From: JAXGMQ01 sp964613055
Lineage (GTDB): Bacteria > Caldisericota > Caldisericia > JAAYUI01
Direction of reading: 5' to 3'
Length of the DNA stretch: 64,000 nt
NCBI GenBank assembly: GCA_964613055.1
Contig: CAZTGD010000006.1
Coordinates: 1 to 64,000 of the forward strand
The notes beneath the pieces are model-generated. The model worked only from the letters and a program-made list of their open reading frames with translations, searched no databases and had not been told where the DNA came from. Positions 8,148 to 16,286 of this stretch are shown piece by piece. How positions within the stretch are numbered: position 1 is the stretch's first letter; each line of letters opens with the position of its first letter. Position numbers and translations under genes: made by a program.

Positions 8148-9140
8148 ATGTCATTTGCTGATTGGATCCAAATTGGAGTTTCAGTTTTACTGGCTTTTAT
8201 TGGTATTGGATTTTCAATATACTCAATTACAAGGAATAAAGCTGAGTCAAAATTGATAAAATCCTACAATGATAGCTTTGATAAGAAGATTGATGGATTA
8301 GACAAGACACTTACCAAAGTTTATATAAGCCATTTAGAAGGCAAGAATATAAAGAAGCAACCTGATACTCTGGACGATCCCCAAAAAGACGATGCGTATA
8401 GCATTATTTGTAAATTGAATGACAGACAAAAAAGGTTTCTTTCTGCTATCGATCTTTTTCCAAAACAATATGGTATCTCAAAAATTGCTGGTCATGATGG
8501 GTATGATGAGAAATTCAAAGTCAATGATATCGATCTTAATAGAGCACAATTTATCAAAGGCGATAAAAAGATAAAAAGTACTATCACTACACTCAAAACA
8601 ATCGATTTAATTGGAGAAGGTTATGATGAAAAATTACCTAACTGCAATCACTTTTTCGTACTAAAGAAGACTGGGGAGGAAGTTCTATCCATACTGCGAG
8701 GAAATAAAGGTGACCCATTAATTAATTTAATAAATGACATCAATGAAGATGTTTCTAAATATAACGATAATTTGTATAGAATTCTAGAAGATCTGCATAA
8801 CCTAAAATCAGAAAGCTATTATCTTCAAGACTGTACAGCAGGAAATCACAAATTTTACAGATGTGATAAGGTAATTGCAGATCCAAAGAATTTGAAATCT
8901 CTTATAGAAAACGAAAATATAACTGAATTGGATAAGGATGAAAGGTTTGAATATCTCGGTGAGTGTCTATCTCGCGAATTAAGGCAAGCAAGACAAAACT
9001 CTCTTTTATCAGACGGAAAAGAAATTACTAAATCTCTCTACTTTGTCAGTAATTCAGCCTGTGGCTCACAGTACCTTTGGGTAAAGAATAATCAGGATAA
9101 GGTACGCGAAATACTGAATAAACAACCATCACAAGTATAA
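8148..9140 (+). CDS. Membrane-anchored unknown protein with winged-helix-like centre
   Basis: 330 residues, family not recognised. One N-terminal membrane helix (residues about 6-28, IQIGVSVLLAFIGIGFSIYS) is followed by a charged cytoplasmic part. Residues about 80-185 look like a winged helix: LNDRQKRFLSAIDLFPKQYG, then IKSTITTLKTIDLIGEG, then HFFVLKKTGEEVLSILRG, the last resembling the wing and final helix of MarR/ArsR-like domains. Later parts (about 190-290) look helical and possibly coiled. A membrane-tethered regulator is an inference. The gene is clearly more AT-rich than fixABCX next to it and uses many AAA, ATT and GAT codons, which suggests a later acquisition. The ribosome binding site is weak (AAGTAGG). 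Confidence 0.6.
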   Translation: MSFADWIQIGVSVLLAFIGIGFSIYSITRNKAESKLIKSYNDSFDKKIDGLDKTLTKVYISHLEGKNIKKQPDTLDDPQKDDAYSIICKLNDRQKRFLSAIDLFPKQYGISKIAGHDGYDEKFKVNDIDLNRAQFIKGDKKIKSTITTLKTIDLIGEGYDEKLPNCNHFFVLKKTGEEVLSILRGNKGDPLINLINDINEDVSKYNDNLYRILEDLHNLKSESYYLQDCTAGNHKFYRCDKVIADPKNLKSLIENENITELDKDERFEYLGECLSRELRQARQNSLLSDGKEITKSLYFVSNSACGSQYLWVKNNQDKVREILNKQPSQV

Positions 9141-9253
9141 CTCCTAACATAGCTGTGCTACTCACTATGATATTAATTCAAGTTGCCTTCAGGTCAAGAA
9201 TATCTATGTCTTTACCTGTTGACTTTCTTTTTTCACTGATTACAATTTATTAC

Positions 9254-9481
9254 ATGGAATGGTTTGTTAACAACTTGGGATCAGTAGCTCTTATCGTAAT
9301 AATCGTTGGTGTTGTGCTTGCCTTACTACTGTATCGTTCTTCATTGAGATCGCTGGGTTTTGGCAGGAACGTATCTGAGAAGTCTGGTGATGCTCCAAAG
9401 GATCATAAGGAAGGAGATAAAAAACTCAAAAACAAATTGAAGAACATGGCAGAAGAAACTAAATGGGACTGTTACTACTGA
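9254..9481 (+). CDS. Small single-pass membrane protein, unknown
   Basis: About 75 residues from the ATG at 9254. The N-terminal helix MEWFVNNLGSVALIVIIVGV spans the membrane, followed by a basic stretch (YRSSLRSLGFGR) and a highly charged, lysine-rich tail (KEGDKKLKNKLKNMAEETK). The frame is open from a GTG at 9155, but that longer form has no ribosome binding site; neither start is well supported. It follows the 8148 gene closely and shares its AT-rich composition, so the two may be one accessory unit. No function can be assigned. Confidence 0.4.
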   Translation: MEWFVNNLGSVALIVIIVGVVLALLLYRSSLRSLGFGRNVSEKSGDAPKDHKEGDKKLKNKLKNMAEETKWDCYY

Positions 9482-9581
9482 TCTACTAACCTTATTTTAA
9501 TCCAACCGCAATTACCGTTAGGTTCAACTGTTAGTTTCACAATTTTGTAATAATATCAATAATATTCAATATAATTTAAAC

Positions 9582-9610
9582 TTGACTGTGTGTAATATTT
9601 ATGTTAATAT
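9582..9610 (+). promoter_or_regulatory. Possible promoter of the small gene at 9634
   Basis: TTGACT (9582-9587), a 17-base spacer and TAATAT (9605-9610), followed by a strong ribosome binding site AAGGAGGT (9622-9629). Confidence 0.4.
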
Positions 9611-9633
9611 TTTAAATACTTAAGGAGGTGTGT

Positions 9634-9925
9634 ATGATTGAGAGAGTTGTCGAATCTGATTTTGTTGGTAAGGGTCCGGTTAATGAGATGTTGAGACTAA
9701 TTGATGACGATGGTAACTGGCAAAATGGTGAGTTGAAAGTCAGAATGAGAGTAGTTAATTAAGATGCAGGTTTTGATGATAAAATGAATAAGCAATTCAG
9801 TGTTTCTATAAGACAATCAGTTCATCCTAGCATTATAACAGATAACCCCATACTAGAAGATGTAGAAAAAAAACGATGATAACGTATACACTTGGACATA
9901 TTATATTAGAGCAAAGAAGTACTAG
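9634..9925 (+). pseudogene. Decayed small gene with stop and frameshift
   Basis: A strong ribosome binding site (AAGGAGGTGTGT) precedes ATG 9634. The frame encodes 42 residues (starts MIERVVESDFVGKGPVNEML) and ends at TAA 9760-9762. The same frame then stays open for 38 codons (DAGFDDKMNKQFSVSIRQSV and on to ILEDVEKKR). At a run of eight A bases just before 9880 a shifted frame carries on as DDNVYTWTYYIRAKKY to TAG at 9923. The simplest reading is an about 95-residue gene with a nonsense mutation and a homopolymer frameshift. The 42-residue peptide might still be made. Family not recognised. It lies at the end of the AT-rich stretch. Confidence 0.4.
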
Positions 9926-9962
9926 ATACATAGTGCTCTATTCATTTATAAAAACGGCGAAA

Positions 9963-10844
9963 TCAATGTAAGAATAATTGTACTCTCGACCAAACACTCT
10001 TGATATTAGCAGACACCTCACCATCCTGCTCAACTATTATCTTTCCCTCTGATAGAATCCTTGGCACCGATTCATCATATCGAATGCGACCGACAGACAT
10101 CACACCATTCTCTTTTGCAACCCGGTCAATCTCAGCCGACACTTCTGGATTTATGTCCCACTTGTTGATACACATGGCTACCTTCATTTTGAAGCTGTCT
10201 GCTAGCTGGATGACACGTTCCATGTCATGCTTACCCGACTGGGTGGGTTCTGTTACCAAGAGAAGCAGGTCAGCCCCGCTTATAGAAGCAATTACAGGAC
10301 ATCCAACGCCAGGGGGTCCATCTACAATCAGGACATCAGAATTATCATCCCTGGCTTTGACCCTCGCCTTTGACTTGACCAGTGAAACGAGTTTCCCTGA
10401 GTTCTCGCCTCCCGCATCCAGCAGGGCGTGGATCATTGGACAATATTTCGTATCCGATTCCATCCACACACCCCTCTTCGGGGTGGACAGCTTGATAGCG
10501 TTAGCTTTACAAACATAGTCACATAGCGAACAGCCTTCGCATTTTAGTTCATCAATCCTGTAGATAGTTTTACCACTTTTATCAGTCGATTTGTCAATAG
10601 CATCGAATCGACAGTGTTCATAGCAGAGACCACAAAAGGTGCATTTGTTCTGATCTATTTCTGCCAGCAGACCGCTGTGAAAATCGTGGGTCCGAGTTTT
10701 TTCAGGCTTCATCAGGATGTGCATGTTCGGTGCGTCAACATCACAATCCGATATCACAGAGTTTTTTGCTAAGCTAGCAAACGATGCTGATACAGTGGTT
10801 TTGCCACTGCCCCCCTTACCACTAATTATTACAAGCTCTTTCAT
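9963..10844 (-). CDS. MinD/Mrp-family ATPase with two 4Fe-4S motifs
   Basis: 293 residues of the ParA/MinD P-loop family with an inserted ferredoxin domain (COG1149). The deviant Walker A SGKGGSGKTT is at about residues 8-17. Two clusters follow: CTFCGLCYEHC and CEGCSLCDYVC, both complete. DVLIVDGPPGVGCPVIASI is the Walker B/switch region and LLVTEPTQSGKHDMERV is typical of the group. Such proteins occur in pairs in anaerobes next to NifX/NafY-like proteins and are thought to assemble or carry iron-sulfur clusters. The exact target is unknown. The start overlaps the stop of the upstream partner (ATGA), so the two are translationally coupled. The stop lies at 9963. Confidence 0.85.
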   Translation of the reverse strand: MKELVIISGKGGSGKTTVSASFASLAKNSVISDCDVDAPNMHILMKPEKTRTHDFHSGLLAEIDQNKCTFCGLCYEHCRFDAIDKSTDKSGKTIYRIDELKCEGCSLCDYVCKANAIKLSTPKRGVWMESDTKYCPMIHALLDAGGENSGKLVSLVKSKARVKARDDNSDVLIVDGPPGVGCPVIASISGADLLLLVTEPTQSGKHDMERVIQLADSFKMKVAMCINKWDINPEVSAEIDRVAKENGVMSVGRIRYDESVPRILSEGKIIVEQDGEVSANIKSVWSRVQLFLH

Positions 10845-11671
10845 GCGATACCCTCAATCCTGTTCATCAACTGCCTGAAAAGATCAGCGTATTCTGGGAT
10901 TGACTGAACGACTGTGTCTCCCATAGAATAAGCCTTGGCAATCCTCATGTCATTTGGAATTCGAGCGAGTATCGGAATCCCCTTTGCATCACAGAACTTT
11001 TCAACCCCATCATCACCAATATCACTACGGTTTATCATAACGCCAAAACGTAATGCTCTTCTCTCCAGCAAAGCCACTGATAGTTTCAGGTCATGCAGTC
11101 CAAAGGGTGTAGGCTCTGTGACCAACACCACATAGTCAACTCCGTCAACAGCCTCTATTGCCGGACATGTGTTGCCGGGTGGTGCGTCTATGATGTTCAA
11201 TCCATTCACTGAAATGTGTTTTTTGACAGACGATATGAGTTGGGGAGACATCACATTGCCTATCTTGAGCTGACCCTGAACCAGGGTTGTCTCGCCATTT
11301 CTAAATATACTTATCTCTCCTAGTTTCTTGGGGTTGGTAGTGATCGCGTCATGAGGACAGACAATCCAACCACCACAGCTGTGGCACATTTCATCATATA
11401 CAATAACCTTTTTTGGGAGAGTGATAATTGCATTATACTTACAGAAATCACTGCACACGCCACATTTTGTGCAAAGTTGGTCGTTTACTGAAGGGGTCTC
11501 TATTGACACATCGGTTTGGTCAATCAAATCACCACCGATGAAGAATGCATCGTTGGGCTCCTCGACATCACAGTCGAGAAGGGTAACAGGGGTCTTGGCA
11601 ATTCTGGCAAGATTACATGCAACAGTGGTCTTACCCGTACCGCCTTTTCCAGAAGCTATTGCAATCAACAT
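10841..11671 (-). CDS. MinD/Mrp-family ATPase, partner with altered cluster motif
   Basis: 276 residues, paralog and operon partner of the ATPase at 9963. Deviant Walker A SGKGGTGKTT at residues 7-16, and LNIIDAPPGNTCPAIEAV and VLVTEPTPFGLHDLKL downstream. The first ferredoxin motif CTKCGVCSDFC is complete. The second reads CHSCGGWIVCPHDAI: compared with CxxCxxCxxxCP it lacks the third cysteine and is one residue short, as if a single cysteine codon before W were lost. It may therefore hold one normal cluster and one incomplete or absent one. The family probably forms heterodimers, so the partner could compensate. Start: ATG at 11671; a weak AAGGAT-type site lies upstream. Confidence 0.85.
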   Translation of the reverse strand: MLIAIASGKGGTGKTTVACNLARIAKTPVTLLDCDVEEPNDAFFIGGDLIDQTDVSIETPSVNDQLCTKCGVCSDFCKYNAIITLPKKVIVYDEMCHSCGGWIVCPHDAITTNPKKLGEISIFRNGETTLVQGQLKIGNVMSPQLISSVKKHISVNGLNIIDAPPGNTCPAIEAVDGVDYVVLVTEPTPFGLHDLKLSVALLERRALRFGVMINRSDIGDDGVEKFCDAKGIPILARIPNDMRIAKAYSMGDTVVQSIPEYADLFRQLMNRIEGIA

Positions 11672-11705
11672 ATTAGTGATATGAATATCCTTAAGATGCT
11701 TATAC

Positions 11706-12023
11706 TTAATTCAGATTATGCTTTTCAATGGCTTTAGAGATAGTGGATTCATCGGTCACGATTATCTTAAGGCCTGCTGACTCCAGCACATCCTGTGCCT
11801 TTGGCCCGCAGTTCATACACACCATCACATCAATGCCAGCTTTTGAAACAGTTTCAGCTGATTTAATACCAACTCCATGAGCCGCACTAAGATTGGCGGT
11901 ATTGTCGATGATCTTGATCTCTTTGGTTTCAGTATCAAAAATAAGGAAACTCTTTGCTCTGCCAAACACATCCTCGATGGCTGAGTTCAGATTGTCGCCT
12001 GCAGTGGGGAATGCTATCTTCAT
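11706..12023 (-). CDS. NifX/NafY-like iron-molybdenum cofactor family protein
   Basis: 105 residues matching the dinitrogenase iron-molybdenum cofactor biosynthesis family (NifX, NafY and the C-terminus of NifB). The N-terminus MKIAFPTAGDNLNSAIEDVFGR has the usual K-I-A-F/V-P pattern and the conserved FGR. IDNTANLSAAHGVGIKSAE is the middle motif, and DVMVCMNCGPKAQDVLESAG carries a cysteine pair. In genomes without nitrogenase such proteins accompany the paired MinD ATPases and may bind an iron-sulfur or metal-sulfur cofactor. That is the case here, as no nif genes are in view. It lies between the DUF5320 gene and the ATPase pair in the same direction, with an AAGGTGAAAT site ahead of the ATG. 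Confidence 0.85.
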   Translation of the reverse strand: MKIAFPTAGDNLNSAIEDVFGRAKSFLIFDTETKEIKIIDNTANLSAAHGVGIKSAETVSKAGIDVMVCMNCGPKAQDVLESAGLKIIVTDESTISKAIEKHNLN

Positions 12024-12095
12024 ATTTCACCTTCCATGATCGATTTTGGTGCACCGACATCAAGTCAGTGCACAGCGCTAGATTATACAGCGATT

Positions 12096-12323
12096 CTATT
12101 CGTTGTCGTTTTTCTTATCGGTGGTAGTCTGTTGTGAGCCCCAGCCAAAGAAGCCACGCCCAAATCCACGTCCTCTACCGAATCCCCGGCCCAGACCTCT
12201 TCCCGATCCTCGACCGAAACCATAGGGACGGTCTATAGGTTTTCCACCATTGCTACACGGTCCAAGCCTTCTACCTGTTCCTGCGCCCCTTCCGTCTGGT
12301 CCTTTTCCATCAAAACCTGGCAT
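12096..12323 (-). CDS. DUF5320 glycine- and arginine-rich small protein
   Basis: 75 residues beginning MPGFDGKGPDGRGAGTGRRL followed by GPC, the signature start of DUF5320. The middle is a low-complexity G/R/F run (GFGRGSGRGLGRGFGRG) and the end is polar. This family is nearly always encoded beside NifX-like and MinD-like genes in anaerobes, and its function is not known. The single cysteine after GP might be a metal ligand. The start is certain: AGGAGGTGAG precedes the ATG. It is the first gene of the minus-strand operon and sits behind the promoter and dyads at 12355-12403. Confidence 0.85.
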   Translation of the reverse strand: MPGFDGKGPDGRGAGTGRRLGPCSNGGKPIDRPYGFGRGSGRGLGRGFGRGRGFGRGFFGWGSQQTTTDKKNDNE

Positions 12324-12354
12324 ATCTCACCTCCTAATAATTTATCGCAATAAC

Positions 12355-12383
12355 ATTCTACGATTGTAAATATTTATTACAAT
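12355..12383 (-). promoter_or_regulatory. Promoter with dyad ahead of the DUF5320 operon
   Basis: On the minus strand, -35 TTGTAA (12377-12382), 16 bases and -10 TAGAAT (12355-12360). A perfect inverted repeat ATTGTAA / TTACAAT (12363-12369 and 12377-12383, seven bases between) covers the -35 box. A further AT-rich dyad (CAATT-A-AATTG) lies just beyond, at about 12380-12391. The arrangement suggests a regulated promoter. Confidence 0.45.
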
Positions 12384-12513
12384 TAAATTGCAATTATTGA
12401 TTCCATCATCGATCCTAATCAATAGGCATAGCTGTCGATCTCAGCTAGCCTAATTGATTTACCTTGAAACCGATTGCCTGCTAAATACTATTGACGGGGA
12501 AGGTAGGAAATAT

Positions 12514-13806
12514 ATGAAAAGAACCCTTGCAAAAGACGCCGTTGACCATATTGGCGAGACAATCACCCTTGAGGGGTGGCTTCACAACGTCCGTGAACTC
12601 TCAGATTTTTCATTTGTTATTCTGCGTGATCGCTCAGGCACTGTTCAGGGAATAATTGAGAATCCAGACTTTGAGGTGCCAGAGCTGACCAATGAATCTA
12701 TCATCAGGCTTCATGGCAATGTTGTAAAATCTGAATTTGCAAGAGCAGGCTTTGAGGTCAGGGTTACAGGGATTGATATCATTGAAAAGGTTGAAGAAGA
12801 ACCACCAATCCAACTCAACAAGAAGAACGTCAAGGAACACCTGGAAAGGGTGCTTGATTTCAGATACTTCTCTTTGCGCCATCCATCAATCAAATCGATA
12901 TTCGAGATTCAATCAACCATAGCACAGGCATTCAGGGATTACCTTCTGTCGCAGGATTTCACAGAAATCAGGACACCAAAACTCGTTGCTTCAGGGACAG
13001 AAGGTGGAGCAAACCTGTTTAGGGTCGATTATTTCGAAACTAACGCCTATCTCGCTCAATCTCCACAATTCTACAAGCAGATGATGGTCGGTGTCTTTGA
13101 GCGTGTATTTGAGATAGGACCCGTTTTCAGAGCTGAACCCCATAAGACAACCAGGCACGTGAATGAATATACATCTTTGGATATGGAGATGGGTTTCATC
13201 AGGGATGAATTTGATGTGATGGACACTCAAGAGGGCATCCTCAGGCAGATGGTGAACTCAGTCATTGAGAATCATGGAGACACACTACAAACGATGAAGG
13301 CTGAGATATCAATCCCCGATGAGATTCCAAGGCTCAGGATGAGCGAGGTACACGATATCCTGAAGAATAAATACAAGGTTACCTATGAGAAGAACTTTGA
13401 CATAGATCCCAATGGTGAAAAAAAGATATGTCATTGGGCAAAGAAAGAATACAACTCTGACTTTGTCTTCATCACTGGCTATCCAAAGATGAAGCGACCC
13501 ATGTATACCATGCCTGATCTCGATCACGAGGGAGAAACAAGGGGCTTTGACCTTATCTACAGAGGCACAGAAATAACGACAGGCGGACAGAGGATTCATG
13601 ATCACAAAATGCTTAGTGACAATATCGCTGGTTTTGGAATGAATCCGGATGATTTCACTTTCTACACGGATGTTTTTAAGTATGGTATCCCACCGCATGG
13701 CGGTCTGGCAATGGGTCTCGAGCGTATCACCTGCCAGATGCTGGGCCTGAAGAACATTCGTGAGGGTGTGCTGTTCCCACGTGACCTTGAGAGACTCACC
13801 CCCTAG
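12514..13806 (+). CDS. aspS: Aspartyl-tRNA synthetase, archaeal (AspRS2) type
   Basis: 430 residues, the length of the short archaeal/AspRS2 form and far below the roughly 590 of the usual bacterial enzyme with its GAD insertion. The OB-fold anticodon domain comes first (ITLEGWLHNVRELSDFSFVI, residues about 18-40). Class II motif 1 is around FRDYLLSQDFTEIRTPKLV, motif 2 is VGPVFRAEPHKTTRHVNEYT and motif 3 is GGLAMGLERITCQMLGL. Archaeal-type AspRS in bacteria is often non-discriminating and feeds the Asp-tRNA(Asn)/GatCAB route. Discriminating or not cannot be decided here. Start at ATG 12514 because homologs begin with MKRT and because of AGGTAGGAAA upstream. The frame is open to 12454 but without a signal. 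miaB follows after three bases. Confidence 0.92.
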   Translation: MKRTLAKDAVDHIGETITLEGWLHNVRELSDFSFVILRDRSGTVQGIIENPDFEVPELTNESIIRLHGNVVKSEFARAGFEVRVTGIDIIEKVEEEPPIQLNKKNVKEHLERVLDFRYFSLRHPSIKSIFEIQSTIAQAFRDYLLSQDFTEIRTPKLVASGTEGGANLFRVDYFETNAYLAQSPQFYKQMMVGVFERVFEIGPVFRAEPHKTTRHVNEYTSLDMEMGFIRDEFDVMDTQEGILRQMVNSVIENHGDTLQTMKAEISIPDEIPRLRMSEVHDILKNKYKVTYEKNFDIDPNGEKKICHWAKKEYNSDFVFITGYPKMKRPMYTMPDLDHEGETRGFDLIYRGTEITTGGQRIHDHKMLSDNIAGFGMNPDDFTFYTDVFKYGIPPHGGLAMGLERITCQMLGLKNIREGVLFPRDLERLTP

Positions 13807-13809
13807 TAG

Positions 13810-15069
13810 ATGAAATCAACCTTTTTTATCCACACACTTGGCTGTCAGATGAACAAGGCTGACTCCGAGTTTTATGCGTCAGTATTGAAGAGTATCGGAT
13901 ATGAGGCATCCGATGAGCAATCAGCAGATATCATGATGGTGAACACTTGTGCTGTTCGACAGGCATCCGTTCACAAGATGGAGTCACTCATTGGTAAGTG
14001 GGTTGCCATGAGAAATAAAACAGGCAAACCAAGAAGGATAGGTGTCATAGGTTGTGTGCCAGCCATCGATATTCAGTCATTCAAATCCAACCATCAGCAG
14101 GTAGATTTTGTCATCGGTACCTACCCCAACAAGGATCAGATGATAGAAGCAATGAAGGATACATTTGAGTTTGCGAGTAGTATAAATCTTAAAACAGAAT
14201 CTCAAGTTTCTGCATACGTTCCGATAACCTCTGGTTGTAACTGTTTCTGCACATATTGCATTGTCCCCTATACGAGAGGGCTCCTCAAATCTAGAAATGA
14301 GGATGAAGTTCTTGATGAGGTAAAAAACAGAATATCGAACGGAGCAGTTGAGATTGTGCTTCTCGGTCAGAATGTCAATGAGTTTGGACTGGATAAAGGC
14401 GATAAGCACGGTTTCATAAAGTTGCTTGAGCGTATCGACAGTATAAAAGGTTTGATGAGACTAAGATTCATAACCAGCCATCCAAAAGATATGGATGACC
14501 ATACTATCGAAAGGATGTCAAAACTTGATAGACTCGCGCCTTACTTCCACCTTCCAGTTCAATCCGGTTCAGATGATATACTCAGACGGATGGCTAGGGG
14601 ATATTCAAAAGATCAATACCTTCATCTCGTCAAAAAGATAAGAGAAGAGTTTCCAGTGTGTGCAATTACAACGGATACAATCGTTGGATTCCCTGGCGAG
14701 ACCGAAGGGCAGTTTCAAGAAACGTTAGATTTGATGGATAATGTGCAATTCGATCAGGTTTTCTGTGCCATGTACTCTCCAAGACCAAAAACAGCCGCCC
14801 AGAAAATGACTGGAAGATGCACCAGTGAAGAACTCCACAGGCGAATAAACCTTCTACTGGAGAAACAGAAGGTCATCGGCAAACGAATTACAAACAACTA
14901 CCTGAACACTCATACAAAGGTTCTCACTCTCAGCTACACTGACAATAATACAACAGGCATCAATGAAAGAGGAAGGTTTGTAGAGATAGATGGAAGACAC
15001 CCAATCGGCAATATTGTTAATGTTTTCATCAAATCCGTTGACGGAAGGCTGAAGGGGATAATCGTCTGA
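13810..15069 (+). CDS. miaB: tRNA-2-methylthio-N6-adenosine synthase MiaB
   Basis: A 419-residue radical-SAM methylthiotransferase acting on position 37 of tRNAs that carry i6A, the product of MiaA (also in this window, at 61659). The N-terminal UPF0004 domain has the three cysteines of the auxiliary cluster in TLGCQMNKADSE, NTCAVRQAS and VIGCVPAID. The radical-SAM motif is CNCFCTYCIVPYTRG (CxxxCxxC) near residue 140. LGQNVNEFG and FHLPVQSGSDDILRRMARGY follow, and a C-terminal TRAM domain (about 355-419) binds RNA. All key cysteines are present. It begins three bases after the aspS stop without a strong ribosome binding site of its own. Confidence 0.93.
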   Translation: MKSTFFIHTLGCQMNKADSEFYASVLKSIGYEASDEQSADIMMVNTCAVRQASVHKMESLIGKWVAMRNKTGKPRRIGVIGCVPAIDIQSFKSNHQQVDFVIGTYPNKDQMIEAMKDTFEFASSINLKTESQVSAYVPITSGCNCFCTYCIVPYTRGLLKSRNEDEVLDEVKNRISNGAVEIVLLGQNVNEFGLDKGDKHGFIKLLERIDSIKGLMRLRFITSHPKDMDDHTIERMSKLDRLAPYFHLPVQSGSDDILRRMARGYSKDQYLHLVKKIREEFPVCAITTDTIVGFPGETEGQFQETLDLMDNVQFDQVFCAMYSPRPKTAAQKMTGRCTSEELHRRINLLLEKQKVIGKRITNNYLNTHTKVLTLSYTDNNTTGINERGRFVEIDGRHPIGNIVNVFIKSVDGRLKGIIV

Positions 15070-16286
15070 TGGATGCAAAAACATACGAGTTTGTAAGACA
15101 TTGCGAGAATAATCTGATTGATAGATTTGCCGATGTTGACCAGATTGGTGACATTAACCTGGAAAAGGTACTTTATGCTTTCAGAGTAGTCGGTTTGACC
15201 ACCTCAGACCTTGCAGGTTCTACTGGCTATGGACTGGGGGATGCGGGACGCGACAAACTTGAACGGGTATTCTCTCATGTCTTCGGTACAGAATCAGCAC
15301 TGGTTCGACCACAGATAGCATCGGGAACCCATGCCATTGCTTCAGTGTTGTTTGGTCTCTTACGACCTGGAGATAGAATGGTATCCATAACAGGTCGACC
15401 GTATGACACGCTTGAAGAGGTGATTGGTATCCGTCAATCAAGAGGTTCTCTTGCTGAGTTTGATATTGATTATGCAGAATGCGACTGGAGACTCGAACAG
15501 TCGACAGATTCCCTTGACGAACCTACCAAAATCGTCTACATCCAGCGCTCCAGCGGGTATCGACCAGGTCCCTCCGTTACCATCGAACAACTCGAAGACT
15601 GGATAAACAGAATAAAGGTCAGATCCCCACAATCTGTCATCGTCGTAGACAACTGCTACTGCGAATTCGTAAGTGTAAAAGAGCCTGCTGATGCAGGGGC
15701 TGACATCACCATAGGATCGCTTATCAAGAACCCTGGCGGAGGCATCGCCCGAACGGGTGGTTACATTGCTGGCATAAAGGATCTTATAGACAGGATCGCA
15801 ACTCGAGTAACCGCCCCTGGTGTTGGTGCTGAAATCGGTGCTACATGGGGATTCCTAGATTCTTTTTTCCAGGGTATCTACGTCTCACCTCCAGCTGTTG
15901 CCTCAGCAGTCAAAGGGGCAATCCTCATTTCTGAATGCCTTTCTCAGTTGGGTTATGGTGTCTACCCAAAGATCACCGATGACAGGGCAGACATAGTAAC
16001 ATCGATTGAGCTACCTGACAGGGAGTCATTCATGGCTGTTGGATCAGCCATTCAAACCATGTCTCCTCTCGACTCAACGGCAATTCCAGAACCGTTTCCT
16101 CAGGGTGGCTATACAGCAGATGTAATGCTTGCAGGTGGAGGATTTGTGTCTGGCTCTACACTTGAGCTTTCTGCAGATGGTCTTGATAAATCACCATACA
16201 CCATCTATATTCAGGGTGGTGTGAATATGAATCATATTCGTCTGGGGTTATCTAATATTATCTCAGCTCTCGAAAGGGTGCGATGA
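15069..16286 (+). CDS. COG4100 PLP-dependent protein (aluminium resistance family)
   Basis: 405 residues, fold type I PLP protein of the family annotated as aluminium resistance protein or methionine-gamma-lyase-like (YnbB). Clear family signatures: GYGLGDAGRDKLERVFSHVF, RPQIASGTHAIASVLFGLLR, VVDNCYCEFV (aspartate binding the PLP nitrogen) and IGSLIKNPGGGIARTGGYIAG, in which Lys220 is the expected Schiff-base lysine. The end MNHIRLGLSNIISAL is also typical. The real substrate is not established; a carbon-sulfur lyase activity is inferred from fold relatives. In firmicutes the gene is usually near miaA/hfq/glnA; here it directly follows miaB with TGATG overlap, so it is translationally coupled to tRNA modification. 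Confidence 0.88.
   Translation: MDAKTYEFVRHCENNLIDRFADVDQIGDINLEKVLYAFRVVGLTTSDLAGSTGYGLGDAGRDKLERVFSHVFGTESALVRPQIASGTHAIASVLFGLLRPGDRMVSITGRPYDTLEEVIGIRQSRGSLAEFDIDYAECDWRLEQSTDSLDEPTKIVYIQRSSGYRPGPSVTIEQLEDWINRIKVRSPQSVIVVDNCYCEFVSVKEPADAGADITIGSLIKNPGGGIARTGGYIAGIKDLIDRIATRVTAPGVGAEIGATWGFLDSFFQGIYVSPPAVASAVKGAILISECLSQLGYGVYPKITDDRADIVTSIELPDRESFMAVGSAIQTMSPLDSTAIPEPFPQGGYTADVMLAGGGFVSGSTLELSADGLDKSPYTIYIQGGVNMNHIRLGLSNIISALERVR

Noticed and set aside
12454..12513. Longer N-terminus for aspS
   Set aside because: Homologs start at the MKRT of 12514, which also has the better ribosome binding site.
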